DNA of 64,000 nucleotides from the NCBI RefSeq assembly GCF_019112545.1, contig NW_025064887.1, positions 974,524 through 1,038,523 on the forward strand, given 5' to 3'. The DNA is from Guyanagaster necrorhizus. Lineage: Eukaryota > Basidiomycota > Agaricomycetes > Agaricales > Physalacriaceae. Below the pieces are notes generated by a model. The model did not search any database. It saw only the letters and a list, made by a program, of their open reading frames with translations, and was not told the origin of the DNA. Shown here piece after piece: positions 1-12,205 of the stretch (the stretch's first letter is position 1; every line of letters starts with the position of its first letter). The position numbers and the translations under genes are program-made.

Positions 1-561
1 CCAATGACAAGGTATGGCTGAATACAATGAATCTCCATCTCTTATACCCAAAGCACAAACTCACCAATAAATGCACAGGACTGTTCTCTATCCTTGTGAA
101 AATTGGCAACTCCACCTACAAATTGTGACTTCTCATCATCTAGAAGGTCCATAATGTCTTTAATGAGATATTATTAACCTCCTACATTGCACTGGTATTC
201 CCAAATTAAGAATGACCTCCACTGCCTCTGCTCAACCTCATCAATGATGAAGAATATTATGAAATCAATCAGATATTAGACTATAAATTACAAAAGTTCA
301 AGGCCAAAGGTGGTAGTATGATGATGACTATAGACTACTTAGTCAGCTGAAAAGACTATAGACTGGAGTCAAATCAATGGGTTAACAAATGACATATGGA
401 TACAGAGAATGCCATCTGTGAATACAACTAAAGGCATTAACCAATTAACCAGTCAATATCTTTATGAATCTTCTGAAAAGAAGGGCAGGTTATCTGCTCT
501 CTGGACACTATGACTTATCTCTAAATTAACCATTAGGATGATAGTCTTAAGGAGGGGATAA
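1..561 (+). mobile_element. 3' tail of a Ty3/gypsy chromodomain retrotransposon (element A)
   Basis: This is the left-truncated end of a Ty3/gypsy pol gene. The first 125 bases read like the end of integrase (NDKVWLNTMNLHL, then PKHKLTNK). Around 250-440 there is a chromodomain-like reading (QILDYKLQKFKAKG, then DYLVS-stop-KDY). The normally conserved Trp of the WKGY box is a TGA stop. A purine-rich tract (aaggagggg, about 549-557) directly precedes the LTR at 562, as a plus-strand primer should. The same arrangement recurs at 6700-6937, so A and B belong to one family. Base composition is AT-rich with almost no CpG. Chromodomains are known to steer integration to heterochromatin; this copy is dead. 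Confidence 0.8.
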
Positions 562-1030
562 TGTTATGATTTTTCTTTATTTTTATCTTTTATTCAAGAG
601 ATTAACCCCTATCTTCAATTAGTCAGAGCACTTAGCCAGCACTTAGGATCATGGGATGAGCTTAATCATCACAACAATGCTCAGTCAGTCATTGTCCTTT
701 AACACAATGGTAACTGCTCAATGACAGACAATACCCTTTTGTAGGTAGCTTAACAATACTGGACAAAACACTTTATAATGCCAGGATGCACAATTAGATA
801 GTTATATCTTTAGATGGACAACAACTAGTATATAAGTAGCATAGCTCTCATTGTAGTATCTCCAGCTTTGAGCTAAAGTTTTATTCTTCACCATCTTATC
901 TTAAGCCAATCTAAAGGCCTTACAATATAGAACCATATAACACATTCAGTGAACTCTGACATTATTGTCTGAAGTGTGAGGCAGTGTTAGTTTATTATGT
1001 GTTTAGGTCATATGTTATTTGAGCTTAACA
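562..1030 (+). repeat. LTR shared by elements A and B (469 bp)
   Basis: It begins TGTTATGATTTTT just after a purine tract and ends TTAACA, giving a short TGTTA/TAACA terminal inverted repeat. It aligns along its length with 6938-7407 (469 versus 470 bp). Upstream lies the 3' end of element A and downstream the 5' region of element B, so this single LTR serves as the 3' LTR of one and the 5' LTR of the other. Confidence 0.8.
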
Positions 1031-1194
1031 ATAGAAACTTCTGAGTCTATAGTGAGAGAGTGGAGAGTGCATGAGCAATAGGCAGAAATCAATATGACGA
1101 ACAAATCAGAAGCCACCCTATTGCAGAGTATATCACTATAGCAGCTCCAATCCCTCTAAGCTCTACTGCTAGACCTAATATGCAGCTAGAGTAG

Positions 1195-3050
1195 TGGGTT
1201 GCCAGTGATGCTCCAACCATCTGAGACTAAGATGAATATCTTTGACCAGCCTATCACCTCCCTCATTAAAAATAAAGAGAATGAGGAACCACTGGTCAAG
1301 GATGATAAGAACAGCAAGAGTAGTAGAGAATCCTGAGAAGGTGAGGATATCACATATTTTTATCCAGAAGATATAGATGAAGAAGCTTTGGAGAAGGAAA
1401 TATAAAGAAGCAGAGAAGAAGAATTCAAGAAGTTATACCAAGAAAGGGTAATATTTCTATGATGTAATGATAACTGGTTATCATCTCCAATAGGAAAATT
1501 ATATATTGCTGAACTATCAGAAAGGCAGGAAATACTTAGACATGCTGCTATCAACTATGCAGTGAAGACCTACAACTATAATCACTCTAAAGATCAGCTC
1601 AGCTGGCTGCTGGCTTATCAATCACCACCTAAGATTTGACCAATGCCTTGGTTCTCATCTGTCATGCCAAAGCAAGCCATGTATATGGCACTTTCGATCT
1701 GGAGCTGATACTCATATTTGACCTCTCTCAGTACAAATATCAGCAACTCAGCTAATCTGAACCCAGACCCAGCCTGACACTCAAGCCACCAGTTATTGCA
1801 ACTCATAGACAGAAGCTGAGAGTCAGTTATTAGCTGCACAACCTCTATCAGATAAGGCTGCTGAGAGTGAAACTAGGAAGGAACTGGTCTGAGATGACTC
1901 AGAAGTGATCTATCTGGAATTCACAGTGCAAGATAGAGTAATCATATGAAAGGAGGCAGCCTCTCAGGGGAGTCCCATAGCTGATAACAACTCTCTTCAC
2001 TTCTTCTCTGGGCTGCCAATCAAATAGAGATGCCCTCCCTTTGAAGAATGGCCAAACCCAATAGGGTTATTACTAGAAAATGCTGTCATGCTACAATGCA
2101 AACTAGACCTACTTCAAAAGCTCCAATCCTTCAAAGGGGCATCAGATGATATAGACCAATTTTTGATAGACTGTAAATAGTACTTCGAGGTCTATATTGG
2201 ATATCTCAGAACTGATATAAATTGAATAGTCTTTACTGTCTCATATCTCAAGGATAAGGCCAAGACTTGATGGATCTTGATCTCACTAAACTTCTAATCC
2301 ACCATGAGAGGACATTATTGATACCTCTTATAGCTGGTATTCAAACAAATGCTCTATAATAAGTTTATTGATCTAGCTGTATAAGAAGTGCACAAGCAGA
2401 AGATCAAGGAGTTCAAAATAAGAGATAAAGCAGCATCCAATTACTTTGATAAGCTGAAACAGCTTGCCAAACTTGCTGGCATACAAGATAATGTGGCAGA
2501 CAATAGAAGGATGATCAAGGCTCTCAAGAGAGAAACTCTGTTCTCATACATCATGATGATCACAACAATCAGAATCAAGCAGCTGATCCTGAGAGAATAT
2601 GATAAATGAAAGAAGTGAATCATTAAGATGTACAAGAAACAACAATGGCAGAAGGTGGAGCAGTCCACCTTACAGGACTACCAAAAGCCAAATCAACCAG
2701 CGAGCTCTGGCAGTAAATCTAATATGCTCAAGTCAAGATCCTCAATAGCTAGCCTGACATACTCAGCCCAAAAGATGAGTACAAGGACCATTACACTAGA
2801 ACAGGGAAATCAATAAATATAGACTGACTAAAGAAGAAGGGAAAGTGTTTTAATTGTGGCCAGAAGGGCCACATGTTGAAAGACTGCCTCAAAAAGAAGC
2901 AGATCCAAGAAGATATCCAGGTGCAGATTGCAGAACTCCAGAAAAAAGAAGAAGACCTAAGAACCAATACAAAGGTGAAGAAGATAAAAGACAAGGCCAG
3001 CCAGTGAGCAATTTCACTGGGTCAGCCAAAGGACTTTATAGTGTGTGAAC
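1195..3050 (+). pseudogene. gag of chromovirus B, degenerate
   Basis: The N-terminal part reads from about 1207 (MLQPSETKMNIFDQPITSL). The capsid-like core lies around 2390-2610 (YFDKLKQLAKLAGI, then ILREYDK). A perfect CX2CX4HX4C zinc knuckle (CFNCGQKGHMLKDC) sits at about 2846-2887. Several in-frame stops and frame changes break the frame. The zinc knuckle identifies it as retroelement nucleocapsid. The capsid core resembles that of the minus-strand gag at 8053-8253, so the two elements are related. Confidence 0.75.
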
Positions 3051-3489
3051 AGTATCTATTGGACAGACTAATAGTACTTCTGTAGTTACTTCTATACCTA
3101 AATTATGCATGCATTCAGATATACTCCAATCAACTTCTATTTCACACACTAAAGAATCACCATCTAAAAATACTCAAGCACTTGCAGGCCAAACAAGGAG
3201 AGAGACCTCTAAGGGTATAGCTCAAACTATTCAATACTGAATGGATCTGGAGAGCCATATGTGAAGCACCAATGAAAGAAGTAGCAAAGGCTGTGCTCAA
3301 GAATTAAATGCATAAGACCTGAGCTGAAGAAGTGATCGATAAAATGATCAAAGATATAAAGAGAGTGAAGTGCTGTCAGGCTCTGGAGTGGCTCGATGAA
3401 CTACAAGGACTAAGAAGATATATTTGACAAACTAAAACTCAGAGGCATGACCTAATGGTCAAGACATAGATTGAGACTATTACAAATCA

Positions 3490-6400
3490 AGTCACTCATG
3501 CTATAACTGTTTTAGTTGATAGCAGATGTATAGGCAGTTTGATAAATCATGCTTTCATCACCAAGCACCAACTTCTTATCTGAGCCACTGCTGCTCTGAT
3601 TCTAGTGTACAATGCAGATAAGACTAAGAACCAAGCCAGTTTAATCACTGAATTCATTGAACTATGATTAACTATCAGAGATTATTCTGAACAAATTAAT
3701 CTAGCTATCACTGATCTTAAAACAAAAAATGTATTCCTCAGATATAACTGGTTGATCTATCACAATCCACTCATCAATTAGAAAACCAGGAAAATCACCT
3801 TTGTGCATTATAAATATCACAAAATCTTATTTGAACTACCAGACAAAGATCCTGAGGACTGATAGAATGAGGAGATGGAAGATGGTGAGACCATACTCAC
3901 CATAGACATTCAGCATGCCCTACATATATGGGCCATATATCATGCCAATGATTTAGCTGCTAAGATAGCTGAGGGAAAAAAAAGAGAGGACATTCAAAGA
4001 AATGGTATCTGAATGGGCTAGAGATTACAAAGACCTCTTTGAAAAAGAGAGTTTCAATGAACTCCTGGACCCAAAACCATGGGATCACATGATCAAACTC
4101 ATCCCAAATGCAAATGCCAATCTAAACTGCAAGATCTACCCCCTCAGAAACAACAAGCAGCAGGAGCTTGACAAGTTCCTGGATGAAAATCTCTCTAGCA
4201 GATAGATACAGCCTTTCAAGTCACTAATGGCCTCACTATTCTTCTTCATTAAAAAGAAGGATGGCAAGCTCTAACTAGTATAAGATTATCAGAAGCTCAA
4301 TGAGATGATGATCAAGAATCATTACCTGCTTCCACTAATCTTGGAGCTAATAGACAAACTATGAGAGGCCAAGTATTATACAAAGCTGAATATCCAGTGA
4401 GGGTATAACAATATCCATATCAAGGAAGAGGATGAATGAAAGACTGCTTTCAGAACAAACCAAGGGCTATTCAAGCTCACTATTATGTTCTTTGGCTTCA
4501 CCAATTCATCTGCCACCTTTCAGTGGATGATGAACAATATATTCAAGAATCTCATCACCATGAGGAAGATGACTATTTATCTCAATGACATTCTGATAAT
4601 GTCAAAAACAAAAGAGGAACACTGGAAGCTGGTGTGACAGATCCTAGCCTTAATGAGAAAGCACAAGCTCTTCCTCAAAGCTGAAAAATGCAAGTTCAAA
4701 GTGTTAGAAATAGAGTATTTAGGAGTTATCATCAGCAAGAAGAGTATCTGCATGGACTCTGTCAAGGTTGCTGATGTCACTGAGTGGTCAGAGCCAATAA
4801 AGAAAAAGAAGCTACAATCTTTCTTTGGGTTTACCAACTTTTACTGATGCTTCATATGAGATTATAGCAAGATCATCTGACCAATGATGCAACTCACCAG
4901 TAATACCCCATGAGTGTGAGGATCATCATAACAGTCAGTGTTTGACAATCTGAAACAATGACTCACAGAAGATATAGTACTAGCTATCCTGATTAAAATG
5001 GCAAGTTTCATATTGAAGCAGACTCAAGTGAGGGAGTAATAGGGGCTGTACTCTCACAGGAGCAAGGGAGAAAATAGTGACCAGTAGCCTTTCTTTCCAA
5101 GGCCCTAACTATCACAGAATGCAACTACAAAATATATGACAAGGAATTATTGGTGATAATGCTCATCTTAGAGGAATAGCAGCATTATCTTATTAGAGCA
5201 ACCCAAATCTTCAAGATCTAGACAGATCACCAGAATCTCTGTTACTTCTGACAACCCTAGAAGCTCAATCATTGACAAGTCTGCTGAGTAACTGAGCTGA
5301 GTCAATATGCATATATGCTACATCACAAGATGAAAACTGCAAACAAGAAGGCTGACCTGTTAAGCAGGAGAGCCAACTATAACCAGAGGAGACATGATAA
5401 TGAAGGAGTGACACTACTACAGCTGGAACATTTCTATGCTATGATGATGCCAACTGAGGAGGAGATCTATGAATAGATCAAGAGTGTAACTAGGGACACT
5501 AGCAAGTGGGACCAATGCATGGCTCCATTCCTTAATCACAAACAAGAGATAACCAGAGAAGAGAGGATGATCTGCTATGACAGATAGATTTATATACCCA
5601 AGGATTAAGGATTGCACAGCAAAATCATTGCTACATGTCATAACCATATGATCTGGAGACATCTGGAAATCACCAAAACCAAAAAACTGGTGTTACATAA
5701 ATATTGATGGCCAAAAATGGGTCAAGATATCAAACATTATATCAAGAGATGTAAAACCTGCCAGTGGGAAAAGTCCATCACACAGGCCAAAGCTGCACCC
5801 CTACACCCTAATGAAATTCCCCAAACCCTATGGACACACATTTTAGTTGATATGATAACTGGACTTCCTGATTGTAATGGCTATAATGCCATTATTATTG
5901 TTGTTGATCATTTCTCAAAAGCCATCATCCTCATCATCTGTTCTACAGAACTCACATCAGAAGGATGAGTGAAAATACTATGTTATGAAGTCTATGCTAA
6001 ATACAGCATACTTCAAACAATCATCTCAGATCAAAGACTCTAATTTATCTCTAAGTTTCTAGATGATCTTTATCAGCTCCTCATCACTAAATGCAATGCT
6101 TCTATAGCATATCACCTGCAGACTGATAGACAGATGGAGTAGGCAAACCAGAAAGTTGAGAAGTATCTATGACTTTTTATTAACTATTGCCAAGATAATT
6201 GAGTTAAATAGCTTGCACTTGCAGCCTTTTAACATAATAATCAAATACACTCTGCTACAGGAAAGACCCCTTTCTTCATCGACTACAGGCAACATCCAAA
6301 TGTCATCTAAGTAATCTGATCCTATACTACCACACCTGCTTCCAGCAACTTCACTACTACAATGATGGCTATTCATAACAAAATCAGAGCAGCTCTTGAA

Positions 6401-6900
6401 AAAGCTGCTGCAACTATGAAAAGACAATACAACACTCACTAATATCCTGCATATACTTATAATATTGGTGATAAAGTCTAATTGGACACCACAAACCTCC
6501 ATCTCCCATAACTCAAACAGAAGTTATCAGACAAATAAACAGACCTCTTTTCTGTTCAAGCAAAGATTGAGGTCTTGGCCTATCATCTATGACTACCAAC
6601 ACACTAGAGGATTCATAATGTCTTCAATAAGGCACTGCTGATACTATATATTGCACCAGCATTTCCTAACTAAGAGCACCCACCACCATCACCTGATCTG
6701 ATCAATGACAAAGAACATTATAAAATTAATTAGATATTATATTATAAACTATGAAAAGTCAAAGCACAGGATGGTGGAATGACTACAACAGTAGACTACT
6801 TGGTCAGCTGAAAGGGCTATAGCCTAGAATCTAACCAATGGATCAACAAGAAATAGATGGATACTGCAGAGGCTATATGAGACTATGAATTATTCTTAAA
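3490..6900 (+). pseudogene. pol of chromovirus B (PR-RT-RNaseH-INT-chromodomain), degenerate
   Basis: Domains in order: an aspartic protease remnant about 3505-3580 (LVDSRCIGSLINHAF); RT about 4000-4850 with FFGFTNSSATFQ and YLNDILIMS (consensus YLDD); RNase H about 4980-5240 (PVAFLSKAL, then YDKELL); a zinc-binding integrase N-terminus about 5640-5770 ending in CKTCQWEKS; an integrase core about 5830-6200 with VDMITGLPD and HFSKAI, then ISDQRL and AYHLQTD; a chromodomain-like segment about 6700-6890 whose WKGY box again has TGA for Trp. More than a dozen in-frame stops make it a clear pseudogene. Order RT-RNaseH-INT places it in Ty3/gypsy, not copia. Confidence 0.85.
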
Positions 6901-6937
6901 TTAAGCCATCAAGATGATAGTCTTAAGGAGAGAGTAA

Positions 6938-7407
6938 TATTATAATTTTAACCTTTTTCTTTTTCTTTATTATAGCTTAACCCCTATTTGTGCTTAGTCA
7001 GAGCACTTAACACAGGTGCTTAGAACTGTGAGACTGGCTTTGTCATCACAACAAGCTTAGTTGGTTATTGTCTTTTGATGCAATACAGTTGCCTGATGAC
7101 ATATAATTATGCTATTGAAGGACATTGCAACACTCAAGGACAACAAGCACAATAACTCACCAATACATAATAAGTAGTAGTATTTATAGTGAACACAATC
7201 TGTAGTATATAAGATGGCTCACTCTTATTGGTAATCCTCAGCTTCAAGCTAAAATTTATCTTTACATCATTACACTCTTGAGCCAATCTTAAGGCTTTGA
7301 TCACATTACAATCAATATTCATATTAGTGGACTCAGGCAAAACACTCAAATGCAAAGTGATATCAGTTTATCATATAGATATAGTTATATGCAATTTGGG
7401 TCTAACA
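6938..7407 (+). repeat. 3' LTR of chromovirus B (470 bp)
   Basis: It starts TATTATAATTTT after a purine tract (aaggagagag) and ends TCTAACA. It aligns with the LTR at 562-1030, including shared blocks such as ttaacccctat and cagagcactta. Its first bases have drifted from TGTTA to TATTA (G to A). It abuts directly on a fragment (7408-7462) that matches the internal 5' region of the minus-strand element, so its insertion point lies inside that other element. Confidence 0.78.
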
Positions 7408-7462
7408 GTTTTCTTCACTTGTGATAGACATAAGAAAAGAGAAATAAAAGTCTTGAACTAAT

Positions 7463-7922
7463 TGTTAGATCTGAATGACATGTGAACTAAGATACATAGT
7501 AAATAAGTGCTGTATCATATTCATACAATCATGCTTAAGTTCACCTGATGTGTTGATAGTTATTATATTCTAAGATCAATGCAAATAGTTGACTTGAGGT
7601 AAAGCAGTAGAATAAAGGATAGTTCAAGACTAGGTTTATATAGTGTCATCTATGCTACTTATATACTGTTGAGTCTGTTGCTAAATATACCACTGCCAAT
7701 TGTAAGTATCTATACTATAGTACTTATTGTCCTAGCAAGACAGTATTGCCTACAAAAGGTTAATTATGCTATTGTCAGAGTGTTGCTACAAGAAGAGACA
7801 ATAGCCAATTGTGCTGATCAAGATTGTCTCATGGTCCTAAGCACTAGTATAGACACCCTAACTAAGTATAAATAGGGGTTAATACTTTGAGGAAAAGAAT
7901 AAAGAGTGAAAAAATCATAACA
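7463..7922 (-). repeat. 3' LTR of the gag-only element (460 bp)
   Basis: On the plus strand it runs from TGTTAGATCTGA to AAAATCATAACA and is collinear with 10887-11346 at the same length. Most differences are transitions. Flank 7408-7462 continues to match the internal side of the other LTR, so this LTR is embedded in a tandem-like arrangement. Confidence 0.78.
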
Positions 7923-8052
7923 GCTTTGTTGCCTCTGATCCACCATTAGGCTTCATGCTTGACATGCTCAGCTTCTTTGTCTCCATCATTAGCTCTGCAC
8001 TTGCTGCTTTATGCTGCAGCCTCTCCTTGTTTATCTCTGTAATATATTTCTT

Positions 8053-10720
8053 TCATGCATTATACTCTTTCAGAATGTTTATGCCAATATTGGAGACTGT
8101 CTTGATGTAGTTCTGTGACACTCTCAGCTTTATATATTTGACTATTTGCCCATCTTCATTGATGCTTTCTCTGACCCCAGCCAATATTTTCAGATGCTCC
8201 AATTCATTGAAATACTCACTGGTAATCTTGTCCCTCATATGAAGCTCCTTCATCTTGTTCTTATAGACCTTCTGAACTGCTGGATTGATGAACTTATCTC
8301 TGACTATCTGTTTGAAGACAGCCTAAGATGGGTAGTGATAGTGTTCTCAAGTGGTGGAGTAAAGAGTCAGGGCAATTAATATTCACCATCATTTTGCCTT
8401 GCTCTCAAAGTAAGAGATGGTAAATACTACCTTGTTCATATCCAAGCTGAGGTAGGCAGTGTAGACTTTGAAATATTATTCATAGTCTACAAGGAAACAG
8501 TTGATGTTATCAGAGGCATCTTTAAAGGGTCAGAGAGTCTGTAAGAGATCTGGTTTATATTAGAGCATTATGGCATTATTTGATAAGGCTCCTATAGAGT
8601 TAGGGTATTTATCAAAGGGTAGTCAATGCCATTCAGTGGATGGTCCAGAGAGAGTGTGCAAGAAATTGTTGTTGGCAACAGGACTTCTCTGGAGTCCAGC
8701 CTCTTTTTGTACTATGATCTCATTCCTTACTGTAAACTCTAATTTGATAGCTTCAGAATTGTTTTAGACCAGCTCCTTTCTTTGACCACTTTCTTCAGCC
8801 TTGTCTGATGGTGGTTGTTCACCAAAAAGTCAGCTTCTTTGGTGTGTCCAAGAATTTCAGAATCTGACTGGCCATAGAAACTTCTAAGATTTAGGCCACA
8901 GTATGGCTTTTTGGCTCAAGAATGTGGAGTGTGTATATCTAGAGCTGATGGTTCATATAGATGGAGCCATATATATGGCTCATTATGGCAGTTTTGCTGG
9001 GGTATTTGGCATCAGTTGGACTTTATACTGGAAGGACAGTAGCATCTTCAGTGGGTTCTCAGAATTGTCCCTGTTATAAAAGTAAATGGCTCTGTCAGTG
9101 GCCATATATTGTAATATATATCTTTTTTTGTCATTATCTGCCCCTTTATACCTTTACTCTAAGGAGGTCATATACCAACTGATGTCCTTCTATAACACTG
9201 CTACTCCTTCTCAGTAAAGCCTTTCAAATTCTTCTGCCTAGATCCTCTGTATTTCTTCTTCTAATGTCTTCTTATCAGTGTCTCCATATTCAATCCACAA
9301 ATTAGTGGAAAGATTCTTGCCTTCTTTATCATCCTCTCTAGTCTCACTATCCCTATTGTCCTCCTCACTCTCCTCAAGGTAGTCATCAAGTGGGTCATAG
9401 CTAAATGGCTCAGGAGCTCTGAGAGTCATGGGGAAGCTTTCTGTCAGTTCTGCTTCTAGTTTCTCTAGAGGTTTCAGGAGTAGGCTGCTGCTGAGGTCAG
9501 TGAGGCCTGATCCTACAGCCTCCTGCATGTGTTTTGTTCTCCTCCATTGCTCAGCTATATTGGCAGAAGTCTGCATAGAAGTCATCATTGAGGAAGAGGG
9601 CAGCAATACATCTATGAAGAAATTGTCAGAGGGCTCACTCAGTGACCCTGGCTCTCAGAGGTACTCAGATTCTATATCCAGTGAGTATGGAACTGGTGTC
9701 TGAGGAGAGTATACCACTGCTGCTGGTACTGGTACTCTCCTTGTAGGTCAGCAGAGGGGACTCATAGTCATTATTGTCAATGTGACAGGCCTCATCTGCT
9801 GTGAAGATCTGGGCATTATCTTAGTGGTCAGCAGACCATAGATCATCTTCATTGTCAGGACTCCACTCTTGAGGTCCATCATCTGAGCTCTTTGTATAGA
9901 GCCCATAGTGATCAGATGGGGCTGAGCCCTATTCTGTGGCCTGCTGCTCTCACTCCTATCATCTGTACTGAGCTGCATATTGAAGCTGCTTATGTTCTTC
10001 TTGTTGCTCAACCAGTCTCTGCTTATAGAGCTCTTCAGCCTGTCATTCCTGCTCAAGCTGATCCAGTTGGTCATAAATAATGTTACTATCAGAATCATAT
10101 TCTGTTCTCTCATACTCTCTCCTGATATCATCAGGTACTTGTCAGATTCTATACTTGGTGAGTATAAAGCTGGCATCATAGGAGCTTGAGGTGGATGGGG
10201 CAGGACTGGAGGCTGGAGGAGAGAGACTTTCTCAAGAGGTGATGTATCTGGAGTGCCTATCTACTGCAGCTCTTCAAGCATCCTCAATGGAGTCTCTGAC
10301 ACAATCTCCAATGCTGGACTCATAGAGAGCAATGGAAGAGTCAGGGAATGGTGACTCCTCAAAGAAGTTGTCAGAGAGGTCCTCATCCTTGTGGTTAGAG
10401 ACAGGAGGCAGGATCTATAGGACATGCATCAGGGTCTATGGGTTTTAGAATCCTGTGATGCTGTAACACTCATCATCTTAGCTAGCTGTTTGAGGGGATC
10501 TGGCTGATTGAGGTTCTTCTTCTTTTTGAAGGCCTCTTTCATTCATGTTACTAGATCTGGCTTCAGATATGGTCTCTGGCATAGGCTGGAAGGAGGCTCT
10601 GGCAGAGAGAGAGATGTCATAGAGAGAGAGGTCAGACATGACATTGTGAAGTATCTGCTGAATTTGTTAGAAGGATTGGTAATGTTTGACTACCCAAGCT
10701 GAAATAGATTGATGTCTGTA
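8053..10720 (-). pseudogene. gag-like gene of the minus-strand element, degenerate
   Basis: The longest minus-strand open pieces are 10179-9748, 9606-9238 and 8253-8053. The last has a capsid-like core (MRDKITSEYFNELEHLKILA) matching the core of gag in chromovirus B (about 2420-2500). The middle piece is acidic and polar (DPLDDYLEESEEDNRDSE). The frame is broken between pieces. No zinc knuckle or pol motif could be found before the LTR at 7922. It is an ancient dead gag. Confidence 0.6.
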
Positions 10721-10886
10721 GCAGAGTGTGATAATAGCTAATAAGCCTAAAAGTATTCCTATGATCAAAGCTAGAAGCTTGAAGAATTCATCAGTTAGAT
10801 TAGTAGTAGTAATGTTAATGGCAGGCATTTGGTTTTCTTTGCTTGTAATAGGTGTAAGAAAAGGAAAATAGAAGTCTTAAACTAAT

Positions 10887-11346
10887 TGTTAGGCCTGAGT
10901 GACATGTGAACCAGAACACATAGTAAATAAGTGCTGTATTATGTTCATACAATCATGCTTAAGTCCAATGATGTATTTGTGGATGTTATGTCCTATAGTC
11001 AATACAAGTAGTTGACTTGAGGTAAAGCAGTAGAATAAAGGACAGTTCAAGATTAGAGATACATAGCATTATCTATACTACTTATATACCTCTAGATCTG
11101 TTGCTAAATATACTACTACTAATTGTAAGTATCTGTACTATAGTACTTGTTGTCCTGACAAAACAGTGTTATCTACAAAAGGCTTGTTGTGCTATTGTCA
11201 GGGTGTTGCTATGAGTCAAGAGACAATGGCTGATTGTGCTGACCAAGATTGTCCCACAGTTCTAAGCACTGGCATAGATGCTCTGACTAAGCATAAATAG
11301 GAGTTAATACTGTGAGAATAAGAATAAAAGTGGAAAAATCATAACA
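10887..11346 (-). repeat. 5' LTR of the gag-only element (460 bp)
   Basis: This is the partner of 7463-7922, with the same ends (TGTTAGGCCTGA on the left, AAAATCATAACA on the right) and the same length. The next base, 11347, starts copia-derived sequence, so this element lies directly against, or is inserted into, a Ty1/copia fragment. Confidence 0.78.
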
Positions 11347-12205
11347 CTATATGATCACCTACTATCACAATAAACCATTGGAGCCTATTGGGTTTGTTGA
11401 TGCTGACTATAGCAGTGGCTATAATACAGCTCACTCTACATCTGGCTATATATTCACTATAGCTGGTGGACCAGTTTACTGAAGCTCCAAGCATTAGACA
11501 ACTATAGCAATATCAATTGTGGAAGCAGAATATATCTCTCTGACTCACACAGTTCAGCAAATGATGTGGATTATATCATAGATAAATGAGATCCAACCTC
11601 TCTAGCTGCATCTGGAAATCTTTTATAGAGACAATCAGAGGGCTATTTAACTGATGACAATCATCAAATTACACCAGAAAGTCAAGCACATTTATATTCA
11701 TGAATATTTTATCTGAGAACTAGTCATCTTCAGTGACTTGAAGATCAAGTTTGTTTATGGCAACTCCAGTCCTGCAGACATGTTTACAGAGCCCTTACCA
11801 TGCAATATTCAAAACTGGTATCTTGACAAGTTGAACATTTAGATCATAGATTAATATGAATATGAGAGTGTGTTGGAGAATATTTATACTATAGTATACT
11901 CCCTTTAACTCTTTCTGATTGTCACTCATTCTTACTTATCTTATATATATATATCACCTCCTATCTCTATTCAATCACTATAAAGCCTCACAGTAGTTAT
12001 CTGTGTATTTCAGTCATTTTACCATCACTGCATCTGGCTGAGGTATATATATTTTACAGTGTTTGCTTACTATATTACTCACTCTCATTTACAGTATTTA
12101 CTTATATTCTTCTGTGACTAAGTACAGTGGCTATAATATAGTTATTTCACCATTGCTGTGCCTGACTGAGTACTTACTTATATTCTCCTGTCATTAATAT
12201 ACTGA
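11347..12205 (+). mobile_element. Ty1/copia fragment: RNase H end plus LTR
   Basis: From about 11353 the plus strand reads as copia RNase H (PLEPIGFVDADY, then HSTSGYIF, then VEAEYISLTHTVQQMMW, then SSPADMFTEPL) with stops. It is clearly the same family as the minus-strand copia at 25.5-27.2 kb. A candidate LTR starts at 11871 (TGTTGGAGAATATTT) right after the reading ends. Its right edge is not certain but lies before about 12206, where sequence of the unknown gene family begins. The fragment is left-truncated by the gag-only element and CpG-depleted. Confidence 0.72.

Larger units (their letters stand above)
562..7407 (+). mobile_element. Full-length degenerate Ty3/gypsy chromovirus (element B), LTR to LTR
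   Basis: LTRs at 562-1030 and 6938-7407 enclose gag, protease, RT, RNase H, integrase and chromodomain in the canonical Ty3/gypsy order. In-frame stops occur throughout, many at former TGG, CGA or CAG codons, and CpG is nearly absent. The RT box reads YLNDIL where YLDDIL is expected (about 4581), and the protease DSG reads DSR (about 3520). The element shares its left LTR with element A, so it is one unit of a tandem array rather than a clean single insertion. Not capable of movement as it stands. Confidence 0.85.
7463..11346 (-). mobile_element. Gag-only LTR retroelement on the minus strand (non-autonomous or pol-deleted)
   Basis: Two 460-bp direct repeats (7463-7922 and 10887-11346) enclose about 2.96 kb whose minus strand reads as a gag-like protein. 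Only about 130 bp separate the end of gag from the 3' LTR, so protease, RT, RNase H and integrase are absent. The LTR ends (TGTTATGATTTTT when reversed) resemble those of chromovirus B, so the two are related. The 55 bp left of the 7463 LTR matches the region just inside the 10887 LTR, which suggests another truncated tandem unit. CpG is almost absent throughout. Confidence 0.7.
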
